The notes beneath the pieces are model-generated. The model was not told the origin of the DNA. It ran no database searches and saw nothing but the letters and a program-made list of their open reading frames with translations. The translations under genes were made by a program, and so were the position numbers. Shown one piece after another: positions 27,533-37,395 of a stretch of DNA of 64,000 nt (positions are counted from its first letter, which is position 1; each line of letters starts with the position of its first letter). The stretch comes from Bartonella krasnovii (lineage in GTDB: Bacteria; Pseudomonadota; Alphaproteobacteria; Rhizobiales; Rhizobiaceae): the NCBI RefSeq assembly GCF_003606345.3, contig NZ_CP031844.2:1843001-1907000 (forward strand). The letters run 5' to 3'.

Positions 27533-27847
27533 ATGCAAGAATTAATTAATATCCAATCGAAAAAGGACAACAGAATATTTGCATTTTCTGTTGTTGCAGC
27601 CGCCTTTTTTATAACATATCCTGCATATGCACAGGTGAAACTAGCGAATGCACAAACGGCTTTAAATGCACTCAAGGATGACTTAGAAAAGATTATCCCT
27701 CTTGCTGCTGGCGTTATACTTTTGTGTTTAGCAATTGGTTATGCAGGACGCTATATCAGCAAAGATACATTTGTACGGTGGGCAATAGGTGTTGTCATCG
27801 CTGGTTCAGCAACACAGCTTGCTACGCTGTTATTTACAGGTAAATAA
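27533..27847 (+). CDS. trwL7: Trw pilin TrwL, copy 7 (VirB2-like)
   Basis: A 104-residue paralogue with the same leader as copy 5 (MQELINIQSKKDNR), signal end YPAYAQ and variable segment VKLANAQTALNALKDDLEK. Its core carries YISKDTFVRW like copy 2, but the rest resembles copy 5, so it reads as a mosaic. The tail LATLLFTGK is unique in the array. Confidence 0.93.
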   Translation: MQELINIQSKKDNRIFAFSVVAAAFFITYPAYAQVKLANAQTALNALKDDLEKIIPLAAGVILLCLAIGYAGRYISKDTFVRWAIGVVIAGSATQLATLLFTGK

Positions 27848-28029
27848 TGAGTTAAATATAAAATATATTTAAAGTAAAAATACTTTTGTTTACAAGTAAT
27901 CCGTAAATTGGTATAATACATAATGTTTTAAATATTTATTGATTATAGGCGTGTATCAATAATAATGTCGTTTATAATGAAAAAAGGAATATTATTTATA
28001 GCAACTTTAATTAAAAGGGGATAAAAGAT

Positions 28030-28341
28030 ATGAAACAGTTAAATACACTTCGAGTAAAAATATACAATAAGATTAATGTTATTATTATCACTTCAATGAT
28101 GTTACTAATAACTCGATTTGCATGTGCTCAAACGGAAACAAAAAGCTTAGATATTTTTATGAGTGTGCGGTATGGATTAAGTATACTTGTCCCTATTGCT
28201 GCTGCTATTATTCTTTTATTTCTTTTGCTTATTTATATATTTCGCATCATCGCAAGAGCTACATTTATGCGATGGGCATTTAGCGTCATTATTGCTGGTG
28301 CAGCCTTCTATATTAGCCACATATTATTTCACCTCCAATAA
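28030..28341 (+). CDS. Divergent TrwL-like pilin, copy 8
   Basis: A 103-residue protein at the end of the pilin array with the same architecture: signal end FACAQ, then ILVPIAAAIILLFLLLIYIF and ARATFMRWAFSVIIAGAAFY. It has lost the GYAGRYIGKDTFVRW loop that is invariant in copies 1-7 and has a more hydrophobic first helix. It is separated from copy 7 by 182 bases, a larger gap than inside the array. It may be a specialised minor pilin or the ancestral single VirB2-like gene; I cannot decide. Confidence 0.8.
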   Translation: MKQLNTLRVKIYNKINVIIITSMMLLITRFACAQTETKSLDIFMSVRYGLSILVPIAAAIILLFLLLIYIFRIIARATFMRWAFSVIIAGAAFYISHILFHLQ

Positions 28342-28353
28342 CAAGAGCACCCC

Positions 28354-28662
28354 ATGAAATCACAAGAAAAAAAAGAATTCCCTCTATTCAAAGGAGCAAC
28401 ACGTGTTCCGACAATATGGGGTGTCCCTATGATGCCATTTATTGTTATGCTTATGGGAGTTGCTGTTGTTGCTATGACAATAAGTATCTTTTTGTGGATA
28501 ATGGCGCCGCCATTATGGTTCATTATGGTGCAAATTACTAAAAACGATGATAAAGCATTTCGTATCTGGTGGTTATGGATCGATACTAAATTTCGCAATC
28601 GCAACAAAGGTTTTTGGGGCGCATCAAGTTATAGTCCCTCTGATTATAGTAAAAGGAGATAA
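28354..28662 (+). CDS. trwM: TrwM, VirB3-like inner-membrane protein
   Basis: A 102-residue protein with the VirB3 plan: short soluble N-terminus PLFKGATRVPTIWGVPMMPF, a hydrophobic hairpin (about residues 27-58), and a basic C-terminal part (FRIWWLWIDTKFRNRNKGFW). VirB3 acts with the VirB4 ATPase in pilus biogenesis. It lies 12 bases after the last pilin gene and 2 bases before trwK, in the expected order. Confidence 0.92.
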   Translation: MKSQEKKEFPLFKGATRVPTIWGVPMMPFIVMLMGVAVVAMTISIFLWIMAPPLWFIMVQITKNDDKAFRIWWLWIDTKFRNRNKGFWGASSYSPSDYSKRR

Positions 28663-28664
28663 AC

Positions 28665-31136
28665 ATGATAGCTGTCGAAAGCAGCAAACGTCTCGCATCA
28701 GAGACACCTGTAAGCCTGTTCCTCCCCTATTCCCATCATATTACAGATACGATTATCTCTACTAAGAATGCAGAATATTTGTCAATTTGGAAAATTGACG
28801 GGCGTTCGCATCAAAGTGCTTCAGAAGAAGACATTTTTCAATGGACAAAAGAGCTTAACAATACTCTGCGGGGTATTGCATCAGCCAATTTATCATTTTG
28901 GACACATATCGTGCGCCGCCGTGTTTATGAATATCCAGATTCAACATTTGATCAAATGTTTTGCTATCAGCTTGATGAAAAGTATCGGCAAAGTTTTTCT
29001 GGTTATAACTTGATGGTCAATGATCTATATCTGACTGTCGTTTTCCAACCGATAGCGGATAGAATTATGTCGTTCTTTTCTAAACATGAACGCGAAACGC
29101 TAGATCAAAAAAAGATGCGACAGGATTCATGTATCAAAGAGCTTAATGACGTCAATCGTACTTTAGGACAATCTTTGAAGCGTTATGGCGCAGAACTTCT
29201 TGGTGCTTATGAAAAAAATGGGCATGTTTATTCTTCTGCACTTGAATTTCTTGGAATGCTTGTCAATGGCGAATATCGTCCTATGCCAATTTGCTATGAT
29301 CGTTTTGCTGACTATATGTCCATCAATCGACCATTTTTCTCAAAATGGGGCTCTCTTGGTGAGCTGCGCACAACCAGTGGAACACGTCGATTTGGAATGT
29401 TAGAAATTAAAGAATATGACGCAACGACCAAACCAGGACAACTGAATGCTTTGCTGGAAAGTGACTTCGAGTTCATATTGACGCAGAGCTTTTCGGTGCT
29501 CTCTCGGCATGCTGCTAAAGACTATTTGCAGCGTCATCAGCGCAATCTTATTGATGCTCGTGATGTGGCAACAAGCCAAATTGCACAAATTGATGAAGCA
29601 CTAAACCAGCTTATCAGTGGGCATTTTATCATGGGGGAACATCATTGTACATTAACCATCTATGGTGATACAATTCAACAAGTTCGTGACCATATGGCCA
29701 AAGCAAGTGCAGCATTATTAGACGCTGCGTTGTTACCCAAACCCGTAGATTTAGCGATAGAAGCTGGCTATTGGGCACAATTTCCTGGCAATTGGAAATG
29801 GAGACCTCGCCCTGCCCCAATTACGTCACTAAACTTTTTATCATTTTCGTCTTTTCATAATTTTATGTCAGGAAAACCCACTGGAAATCCATGGGGACCA
29901 GCTGTCACAATTCTCAAAACAACCAGTAAGACACCACTTTATTTTAATTTTCATGCCTCAAAACTTGAAGAGGATTCAACCGATAAGCGATTACTTGGTA
30001 ATACCGCCCTTATCGGACAATCTGGATCTGGTAAAACTGTGTTGCTCGGCTTTTTGTTAGCACAAGCGCAAAAATTTAAGCCAACAACTGTTGTTTTTGA
30101 TAAAGATCGTGGTATGGAAATTGCCATTCGAGCAATGGGAGGAAGATATCTAACATTTAAGCCAGGAAGATCAAGTGGTTTTAATCCATTTCAACTTCCC
30201 CCCACACAAGATAATCTGATTTTTTTAAAACAATTTATTAAAAAATTGGCAGAAGCTGGTGGTGAAATCACGCATCACGACGAGGAAGAAATTAATAAAG
30301 CTGTTATGTCTGTTATGAGCAGTAATATTAACCCATCGTTGCGTCGTTTGTCTTTTCTGGTTCAATTTTTACCAAATCCGCGTTTAAGTGATTATGATGC
30401 ACACCCGTCTGTTCACGCTCGTTTACTCAAATGGTGCGAAGGTGGTGATTATGGATGGTTATTTGATAATCCTCATGATGCTCTTGATCTTTCAACACAT
30501 CAAATTTACGGCTTTGATATCACAGAATTCTTAGATAATTTGGAAACGCGTACTCCAGTAATGATGTATCTGCTTTACCGTACAGAAGGTATGATTGGCG
30601 GACAAAGATTTATGTATATTTTTGATGAGTTTTGGAAGCCTTTGCAAGATCCTTACTTTGAAGATTTAGCGAAAAATAAGCAAAAAACTATCCGTAAACA
30701 AAATGGTATTTTTGTTTACGCAACACAAGAACCTAGTGATGCTTTGGAAAGTAATATTGCTAAAACACTCATTCAACAATGTGCGACTTACATCTTTCTA
30801 GCCAACCCCAAAGCAAATTATGAAGATTATACAAAAGGTTTTAAATTAACAGATACTGAATTTGAACTCGTTAAAGGACTTGGTGAGTTTAGTCGCCAAT
30901 TCCTCATCAAGCAGGGTGATCAATCTGCACTTGCTGAACTCAATCTCGGTAAATTCCATGTAACAAGCGATGGAAAGAGCGTAGAACACGACTTTAGTGA
31001 TGAGCTCTTAGTGTTATCAGGTACGCCAGATAACGCAGAGTTAGTCGAAAGAATTATCGCAGAAGTTGGTGATGATCCAGCAATATGGTTGCCAATTTTT
31101 TTACATCACGTAAAAAATGACAGGAGGGAAACATGA
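28665..31136 (+). CDS. trwK: TrwK, VirB4-like ATPase
   Basis: An 823-residue cytoplasmic ATPase that energises pilus assembly and substrate transport in the type IV secretion channel. Walker A is ALIGQSGSGKTVLLG (about residues 447-461), Walker B is FMYIFDEFWKP (about 647-657), and the ATQEPSDALES segment follows as in VirB4/TrwK. The length matches R388 TrwK. The gene ends ATGA, overlapping the first trwJ start by 4 bases. Confidence 0.95.
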   Translation: MIAVESSKRLASETPVSLFLPYSHHITDTIISTKNAEYLSIWKIDGRSHQSASEEDIFQWTKELNNTLRGIASANLSFWTHIVRRRVYEYPDSTFDQMFCYQLDEKYRQSFSGYNLMVNDLYLTVVFQPIADRIMSFFSKHERETLDQKKMRQDSCIKELNDVNRTLGQSLKRYGAELLGAYEKNGHVYSSALEFLGMLVNGEYRPMPICYDRFADYMSINRPFFSKWGSLGELRTTSGTRRFGMLEIKEYDATTKPGQLNALLESDFEFILTQSFSVLSRHAAKDYLQRHQRNLIDARDVATSQIAQIDEALNQLISGHFIMGEHHCTLTIYGDTIQQVRDHMAKASAALLDAALLPKPVDLAIEAGYWAQFPGNWKWRPRPAPITSLNFLSFSSFHNFMSGKPTGNPWGPAVTILKTTSKTPLYFNFHASKLEEDSTDKRLLGNTALIGQSGSGKTVLLGFLLAQAQKFKPTTVVFDKDRGMEIAIRAMGGRYLTFKPGRSSGFNPFQLPPTQDNLIFLKQFIKKLAEAGGEITHHDEEEINKAVMSVMSSNINPSLRRLSFLVQFLPNPRLSDYDAHPSVHARLLKWCEGGDYGWLFDNPHDALDLSTHQIYGFDITEFLDNLETRTPVMMYLLYRTEGMIGGQRFMYIFDEFWKPLQDPYFEDLAKNKQKTIRKQNGIFVYATQEPSDALESNIAKTLIQQCATYIFLANPKANYEDYTKGFKLTDTEFELVKGLGEFSRQFLIKQGDQSALAELNLGKFHVTSDGKSVEHDFSDELLVLSGTPDNAELVERIIAEVGDDPAIWLPIFLHHVKNDRRET

Positions 31137-31891
31137 AAAAACAGGTCATAGCAATAGCAATAGTAATAGTGTTAGGGGCTTCAAATCCAGTAAAGGCTTT
31201 TATAGTTGGAGGAATCCCGGATCCGACCGTATTACCAAGTCTTTTTGGTTGGTCTTACCCCCCCAAAAAACCAGCTTCTCCCTCCCAAAATCCTTCACCT
31301 TCAGAACCGAAAACAAAGGCTACTAGTGGATTTATTATTGCCTTAAAAAGGCATTTTGAGCAAACAAGAAAGATACACGAATCCATAACGGGAAGTAAAA
31401 AATTCAACGCGCAAGATAAAAATATACAAACAAATAATGCTAGTTTTTTTCTCAAAAATCCAGAGAAACTCTACAATAGGAGTGCATCTTCTGCCCTATC
31501 TAGCTCCCTTGACAATATTTTAAAAGAAGAAGAAATTCCTGCCTCTCTCCCAGAAGCTCGTGATGCTATAGCTAAACGTGTTCAATATGCCTCCCTCGTT
31601 GATAAGGCTGTAAGTTTAAAGACTTTTCAAGAAGCAGACAATCGTTTTCGACAAATCGAAAAACTATTAAGCGAAATCGAAAACACACAAGATTTAAAAA
31701 GTATTACCGAATTACAAGCACATATAATTGGCATGCTCACTATGCTACAAAACGAAACGGCCAAATTACAAATGGTCGCATATTTACGCAACGCTGAGCA
31801 ATCGCTGATCAAACAGCAGAAAGATAAATACAGCATAAAAATTTTGAATAGCAAAAATACAAAAATGCCTACTATAAGATTTATCCGATAA
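31133..31891 (+). CDS. trwJ1: TrwJ, VirB5-like minor pilin, copy 1
   Basis: A 252-residue secreted or periplasmic protein. A signal peptide (MKKQVIAIAIVIVLGASNPVKA) is followed by a proline-rich stretch and a helical VirB5-type domain: RKIHESITGSKK, FFLKNPEKLYNRSA, KAVSLKTFQEADNRFRQIEK and LQAHIIGMLTMLQNETAKLQ. The C-terminus MPTIRFIR is shared with other copies. Its signal and N-terminus are unlike copies 2-6, which are one family. VirB5-like proteins cap the pilus and act as adhesins; TrwJ of Bartonella has been linked to erythrocyte binding. Confidence 0.9.
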   Translation: MKKQVIAIAIVIVLGASNPVKAFIVGGIPDPTVLPSLFGWSYPPKKPASPSQNPSPSEPKTKATSGFIIALKRHFEQTRKIHESITGSKKFNAQDKNIQTNNASFFLKNPEKLYNRSASSALSSSLDNILKEEEIPASLPEARDAIAKRVQYASLVDKAVSLKTFQEADNRFRQIEKLLSEIENTQDLKSITELQAHIIGMLTMLQNETAKLQMVAYLRNAEQSLIKQQKDKYSIKILNSKNTKMPTIRFIR

Positions 31892-32099
31892 AGTTCTTTA
31901 CAGCGTTTTTCCTTTTTTTATGCAAATAAAAGCTAATGTACAGAATTCAATGTTAATCCAAAAATTTAGAGAGACACAGGAATTTTGTCAAATCTACGAC
32001 AATCGTAGTGAAGCTACCTAAGTAGATGTGTAGAAGTCTTTAGAATATATCTGTAATCTAAGGTGGTAAAAAATTGACTATTCGTTAAAGAGGAATGCC

Positions 32100-32945
32100 A
32101 TGAAATTCACTATTTTCGCGCAACTTTTTACTAAAATTGATCAAGGAACAAAAACATATATCACAGATATTTCTTCAAAAACGATTGCTACAATTACACC
32201 CTTTGTGTCAATCGGGATAACAATCGCTTTTATCATCTATGGATGGCTCATCATTCGTGGCGCTATAGATATGCCTCTCTCCAGTTTTGTGAACCGTTTT
32301 GTGCGTATAAGCATTATCACTTCAATAGCTTTAACCACAGGGCTTTATCAAAGTGACATTGCAAATTTGATAACACAAATGCCCTCTGAATTATCAAAAG
32401 CACTCCTCAAAAATCCACTCACTGAACAACAATTAATGGACTTGCTTGATAAAACAGCAGGACATGGATTTAAATATGCAGGTCGCCTTTTCGAAGAAAC
32501 CGTCTTCTTCGATGCCAATGGGACACTTTACGCTCTCTTAGGCATCATCATCTTGCTGGCAACAAGCCTCGTCGTAGCAATCGGGGGTGGGCTCGTGATA
32601 CTAACAAAAGTCGCTATTGTACTGCTTGTGGGACTTGGGCCATTCTTCATTATTGCTCTACTCTGGCAACCAACCCATAAATTCTTCGAGCAATGGATAG
32701 CACAGATCTTGAGCTATACATTCCTCTTCATACTCTTAACAACCGTGTTTAAGCTAATGATGAATATCTTCTCAAACTATTTGAATGATATGCAGGTCGG
32801 TATCGCACAAAATATAGGCTATATGTTTGGTGGTGCTCTCATCCTGTCCATTATATCCATTATGCTGTTACTCAAACTGTCAAACATTGCCAATTCTTTA
32901 GCAAAAGGAATCACTTTCGCTCATCTATGGAGACATAGAGACTAG
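32100..32945 (+). CDS. trwI1: TrwI, VirB6-like polytopic membrane protein, copy 1 (intact)
   Basis: A 281-residue inner-membrane channel protein with five to six hydrophobic segments (for example ITPFVSIGITIAFIIYGWLI, then LLGIIILLATSLVVAIGGGL and LVGLGPFFIIALLW). It keeps the conserved tryptophan and QWIAQIL segment of VirB6/TrwI. The start ATG 32100 has AAAGAGG nearby. It ends in FAHLWRHRD. Much of the sequence is nearly identical with copy 6, including the C-terminal third, showing recent homogenisation. Confidence 0.92.
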   Translation: MKFTIFAQLFTKIDQGTKTYITDISSKTIATITPFVSIGITIAFIIYGWLIIRGAIDMPLSSFVNRFVRISIITSIALTTGLYQSDIANLITQMPSELSKALLKNPLTEQQLMDLLDKTAGHGFKYAGRLFEETVFFDANGTLYALLGIIILLATSLVVAIGGGLVILTKVAIVLLVGLGPFFIIALLWQPTHKFFEQWIAQILSYTFLFILLTTVFKLMMNIFSNYLNDMQVGIAQNIGYMFGGALILSIISIMLLLKLSNIANSLAKGITFAHLWRHRD

Positions 32946-33187
32946 ATAATATAAAAAGCAGTGATTCTCGTAACGGATACCCCTTAATATCCACAGGACA
33001 AAACAACCAGCTATCCAATCCTACAGTAAAAAACATTTACACTGAAATTAAGTTATTTTCATAAATTTAAAAATGAAATTAAGAAAAGCAAAATAACTAC
33101 ACATTATGTGCTTTACTTTATATTTAAAATGGCAATAATGACAAAAATGTTGGACTTTATTTAATTATCAAAAAGAGTAATATTAAA

Positions 33188-33262
33188 ATGAAAAATATCA
33201 TTCTTATGATTTTGATTGGAAATCTCTTATCGGCTTGTGCCTTAACACCAAAGCCAAAGTAG
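33188..33262 (+). CDS. trwH1: TrwH, VirB7-like lipoprotein, copy 1, stops early
   Basis: A 24-residue frame. The lipoprotein signal [17 protein letters not shown] is complete with lipobox LSAC, but a TAG follows CALTPKPK, where full copies (5 and 6) have CAA and 23 more residues. The former coding sequence continues to 33330 and also has a 2-base insertion (acacaatcc versus acaatcc), so readthrough would not restore the normal end. VirB7 lipoproteins stabilise VirB9 in the outer membrane; an eight-residue mature lipopeptide may not. Confidence 0.65.
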   Translation: MKNIILMILIGNLLSACALTPKPK

Positions 33263-33329
33263 TCAAATGATAGAAACCGTATACCTATTAATAAAACACA
33301 ATCCCTGCCGGAGTTAAGCGAGGAGACAG

Positions 33330-34103
33330 ATGAAAAAACGGTTTGTTATAACAGGAATCATTGTCCTTTTGACAATGCTGAATCTAACCCCATCAAATGC
33401 AGAGGTGAAAGTAGAGTTCGGACCTTCACCAGCTCCATCATCTCCTTTCCCTCCCCAAATCTCATCATCTACTTTATCGCTAGACTATACAAAAATTACA
33501 GAAATTATTGACTTATTAAACAAACAAATTGAGGAAAATAAAAAACAGATCAAAAAAACGCAAGAAATCAATCAGTCTATAACAGGCAATAGAATACAAA
33601 CACCAACAATAGGAGAAAAAACAAAACAGTCATTTTTCTTACATGATCCACATCTTATCTTTATCTATCCAGCACTAGAAGAACCCTCCCAGAAGATTTC
33701 TAATCCGCAATTAGTCCGTTTGTTTAGAAAGATTAATAGCGAAGAAAAGGATATTTTCCGTCGGGCAGCACACGATCTACGCGTAGAATTTAATCAGCGC
33801 CTTAAATATAATAGTATTATTGCTAAAGCCACAAGTTTGAAAACTCTTCAGGATGCAGAGAAGCGTTTTACATATATTGTCAATTTATTAAATAATATAA
33901 ATAAAACAAAAGATCTGAGAGAAGCTTCCGAGCTGCAAGTACGCATCAAAAACATGTTAGCCATGCTTCAAAATGAATCTGCAAAGTTAGAAATGGTCAG
34001 AAGTCTAAACGATAATGAAATGATTTTTTCTGATATGCAAAAACAAGCAGTATATAAACGATTTTATAATTCTCAATACAACAAAATGCCTACAATATAC
34101 TAA
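33330..34103 (+). CDS. trwJ2: TrwJ, VirB5-like minor pilin, copy 2
   Basis: A 257-residue protein with signal peptide [20 protein letters not shown] ending near SNA, a proline-rich linker, then the helical domain with IEENKKQIKKTQEINQSITG and SFFLHDPHLIF. The C-terminal third (KATSLKTLQDAEKRFTYIVN; LQVRIKNMLAMLQNESAKLE) is closest to copy 3. GAGGAGACAG lies just before the ATG, the relic of the trwH-trwJ junction. Confidence 0.9.
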   Translation: MKKRFVITGIIVLLTMLNLTPSNAEVKVEFGPSPAPSSPFPPQISSSTLSLDYTKITEIIDLLNKQIEENKKQIKKTQEINQSITGNRIQTPTIGEKTKQSFFLHDPHLIFIYPALEEPSQKISNPQLVRLFRKINSEEKDIFRRAAHDLRVEFNQRLKYNSIIAKATSLKTLQDAEKRFTYIVNLLNNINKTKDLREASELQVRIKNMLAMLQNESAKLEMVRSLNDNEMIFSDMQKQAVYKRFYNSQYNKMPTIY

Positions 34104-34362
34104 CTACAAAAAAATGTTCAGAATAAAGGTTAGTCGAGGAAACTCTTTCCAACATTTGTTTTCTTTTCATGACAATCATGAAAATAAAGACGGACGTACA
34201 AGGTTCAGTACTAAGCCAATAATTGAAAGAGGCATAGAGATTTATCAAAACCATGATAATCGCGGTGAAAGTACGTAAGGAATGTATAAACGCCAATGAA
34301 GCCTTTAGCATGGTTCTATGTTTTAAGGTAATAAAAATTAACCATTCGCAAAGAGGAATGCC

Positions 34363-35208
34363 ATGGACTTCAATATGTTCACGCAACTTTTTACTAAGAT
34401 TGATCAAGGAACAAAAACATATATCATAGATATTTCTTCAAAAACGATTGCTACAATTACACCCTTTGTGTCAATCGGGGTAACAATCGCTTTTATCGTC
34501 TATGGATGGCTCATCATTCGTGGCGCTATAGATATGCCTCTCTCCAGTTTTGTGAACCGTTTCGTGCGTATAAGCATTATCACTTCAATAGCTTTAACCA
34601 CAGGACTTTATCAAAGTGACATTGCAAATTTGATAACACAAATGCCCTCTGAATTATCAAAAGCACTCCTCAAAAATTCACTCACTGATCTAGAATTAAT
34701 GGCCTTGCTTGATAAAACAGCAGGTATTGGACTTAAATATGCAAGCCGTCTTTTCGAAGAATCTGCTTTTTTTGACGACAACGGGACGCTTTATGCTCTT
34801 TTGGGCCTCCTTCTCTTATTAGCAACAAGCTTCGTAGTGGTAATCGGAGGTGGGCTCGTGATACTAACAAAAGTCGCTATTGTACTACTCGTGGGACTTG
34901 GGCCATTCTTCATTATTGCTCTACTCTGGCAACCAACCCATAAATTCTTCAAGCAATGGATAGCGCAGATCTTGAACTATATAATCCTCTTCATACTCTT
35001 AGCCAGCGTATTTGATCTGATGATGAATATTTTTTCAGTATACTTAGGTTATATGGGTATCGATTTCCAAGATAATGTAGCCTACACGTTTGGGGGAGTG
35101 TTCATCTTGTCTATTATAATCACTATTCTATTATTCAAAATGATAGGTATTGCCAATGCTTTAATAAAAGGCATTACATTTGATCATCTCTGGAGACATA
35201 GAAACTAA
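34363..35208 (+). CDS. trwI2: TrwI, VirB6-like polytopic membrane protein, copy 2 (intact)
   Basis: A 281-residue VirB6-like protein. Residues 1-110 are almost the same as copy 1, but the central and C-terminal parts (KYASRLFEESAFFDDNGTLY; SVYLGYMGIDFQDNVAYTFG; LIKGITFDHLWRHRN) belong to a second type shared with copy 3. So two TrwI types exist in the array. The start ATG 34363 has AAAGAGG upstream. Confidence 0.92.
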   Translation: MDFNMFTQLFTKIDQGTKTYIIDISSKTIATITPFVSIGVTIAFIVYGWLIIRGAIDMPLSSFVNRFVRISIITSIALTTGLYQSDIANLITQMPSELSKALLKNSLTDLELMALLDKTAGIGLKYASRLFEESAFFDDNGTLYALLGLLLLLATSFVVVIGGGLVILTKVAIVLLVGLGPFFIIALLWQPTHKFFKQWIAQILNYIILFILLASVFDLMMNIFSVYLGYMGIDFQDNVAYTFGGVFILSIIITILLFKMIGIANALIKGITFDHLWRHRN

Positions 35209-35369
35209 AGAAAGTATAGCAAAAAACAATTCCTTTAACAGCCACCCTTAATATTCGTATGATAAAATAATCAAAATATTTGCACTGCAATTTGATTCTT
35301 CCATAAATAAAAGAAAAAAAGCAAAATAATTATACGTTATGTGCTTTACTTTATATTTAAATGGCAATA

Positions 35370-35444
35370 ATGAAAAATATCATTTTTATGATTTTGATTG
35401 CAAATCTCTTATCGGCTTGTGCAATAGTGCCAAAGCCAAAGTAG
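35370..35444 (+). CDS. trwH2: TrwH, VirB7-like lipoprotein, copy 2, stops early
   Basis: The same 24-codon early stop as copy 1. Signal MKNIIFMILIANLLSAC, then CAIVPKPK and TAG. The remaining former coding region stays in frame up to the trwJ3 start ([15 protein letters not shown]), so only the TAG separates it from a complete trwH; suppression of one amber codon would give a full-length protein. Confidence 0.65.
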   Translation: MKNIIFMILIANLLSACAIVPKPK

Positions 35445-35509
35445 TCAAATGATAGAAACCCTATACCTATTAATAAAACAATCCCAGCCGAAATTAAGCG
35501 AGGAGACAG

Positions 35510-36310
35510 ATGAAAAAGCAGTTTGTTATAACAGGAATCATTGTCCTTTGGGGAATGATGAATCTAACCCCATCAAATGCAGAGGATAGCTTACCAGCGT
35601 CTTCACCTGTAACAACTTCACCACCTCCTACACCCACGCAAACCCCATCATCTCCTTTATCACTAGACTATACAAAAATTACAGAAATTATTGACTTATT
35701 AAAAAAACAAATTGAAGAAAGTGAAAAACAGATCAAAAAAACGCAAGAGATCAATCAGTCTATAACAGGCAATAGAATACAAAAGCCAACAATAGGAGAA
35801 AAACCAGCACAAAATACGGCAGGCTCAAAAGAAGGTAAGAGTTTTTTCTTGGAAGACTCGTATTTTATCTACCCAACACCACAAAAGTACTATGCGCACA
35901 TTAATCATGGGACGTTAGAAACTTCAATTCTTACTATTAATACAGAGGAGAAACGACTTGGACACTGGACAGCACCAATATTGCACAGAATAATTAGTAA
36001 GCGTCTTAAATATCATGCTATTGTCGCTAAAGCCGTGAGCTTGCAAGCTATTCAGGAGGCAGAGAAGCGCTTTACATATATTGTTGATTTAGTAAATAAT
36101 ATAAATAAAACAAAAGATCTGAGAGAAGTTTCCGAACTGCAAACACGCATCAGGAACATGTCAGCTATGCTTCAAAATGAATTTGCAAAATTAGAAATGG
36201 TTAAAAGTTTAAGCAATGATGAAATGGCTCTTATCGATATACAAAAACGTAAAAGGTATGGATTTATTGTTAATCATAAACATGAACGTATGGTCTCAAT
36301 AAAATTTTAA
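35510..36310 (+). CDS. trwJ3: TrwJ, VirB5-like minor pilin, copy 3
   Basis: A 266-residue copy with signal MKKQFVITGIIVLWGMMNLT, a Pro/Ser/Thr linker (about residues 25-50) and the helical domain (IEESEKQIKKTQEINQSITG; SFFLEDSYFIYPTPQ). The C-terminal third is like copy 2, but the terminus is MVSIKF instead of MPTIR, which is unusual in the set. The last few codons of this gene reappear upstream of trwI copies 4 and 5, evidence for recombination. Confidence 0.9.
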   Translation: MKKQFVITGIIVLWGMMNLTPSNAEDSLPASSPVTTSPPPTPTQTPSSPLSLDYTKITEIIDLLKKQIEESEKQIKKTQEINQSITGNRIQKPTIGEKPAQNTAGSKEGKSFFLEDSYFIYPTPQKYYAHINHGTLETSILTINTEEKRLGHWTAPILHRIISKRLKYHAIVAKAVSLQAIQEAEKRFTYIVDLVNNINKTKDLREVSELQTRIRNMSAMLQNEFAKLEMVKSLSNDEMALIDIQKRKRYGFIVNHKHERMVSIKF

Positions 36311-36420
36311 CAAAATTCTTTATAACACGTGCTTTCTCTTTTAATGCAAATAAAATCCAATATACAAGCTTCAGTGCTATTTAAATAATTCAACAGAGCA
36401 TTATTGTAATTACACCCTTT

Positions 36421-37161
36421 GTGTCAATCGGGGTAACAATCGCTTTTATCGTCTATGGATGGCTCATCATTCGTGGCGCTATAGATATGCCTCTCTCCAG
36501 TTTTGTGAACCGTTTCGTGCGTATAAGCATTATCACTTCAATAGCTTTAACCACAGGACTTTATCAAAGTGACATTGCAAATTTGATAACACAAATGCCC
36601 TCTGAATTATCAAAAGCACTCCTCAAAAATTCACTCACTGATCTAGAATTAATGGCCTTGCTTGATAAAACAGCAGGTATTGGACTTAAATATGCAAGCC
36701 GTCTTTTCGAAGAATCTGCTTTTTTTGACGACAACGGGACGCTTTATGCTCTTTTGGGCCTCCTTCTCTTATTAGCAACAAGCTTCGTAGTGGTAATCGG
36801 AGGTGGGCTCGTGATACTAACAAAAGTCGCTATTGTACTGCTCGTGGGACTTGGGCCATTCTTCATTATTACTCTACTCTGGCAACCAACCCATAAATTC
36901 TTCAAGCAATGGATAGCGCAGATCTTGAACTATATAATCCTCTTCATACTCTTAGCCAGCGTATTTGATCTGATGATGAATATTTTTTCAGTATACTTAG
37001 GTTATATGGGTATCGATTTCCAAGATAATGTAGCCTACACGTTTGGGGGAGTGTTCATCTTGTCTATTATAATCACTATTCTATTATTCAAAATGATAGG
37101 TATTGCCAATGCTTTAATAAAAGGCATTACATTTGATCATCTCTGGAGACATAGAAACTAG
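36421..37161 (+). pseudogene. trwI3: TrwI copy 3, 5'-truncated
   Basis: The frame encodes the same type as copy 2 from residue 36 onward (246 residues, nearly identical) but the first ~35 codons are missing. Only ~110 bases separate it from trwJ3, versus 259 in cassette 2, so the 5' end and spacer were deleted together. The only possible start is GTG 36421 (SIGVTIAFIVYGW), with no ribosome site in front and an in-frame TAA upstream (about 36387). It would lose the N-terminal cytoplasmic and periplasmic segment, so I class it as broken, although the frame is open. Confidence 0.75.
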
Positions 37162-37395
37162 ACAAAAAAGTAATGATTCCCCTAACAGACGCCTTTAATA
37201 TCCATAGGATAAAATAACCAGCTATCCAATCCTAGCGTAAAAACATTTACACTGGAATTGAGTTATTTTCATACATTTAAAAATGAAATTAAGAAAGTAA
37301 AACAATTACACATTATGTGCTTTACTTTATATTTAAAATGGCAATAATGACAAAATGTTGGAATATATCTAACAATAAGAAGAGTAATATTAAAA

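Noticed and set aside
25032..27847. Pilin array considered as CRISPR-like or other non-coding repeat
   Set aside because: Each unit is a complete gene with start, signal peptide and stop; spacing and length do not fit CRISPR.
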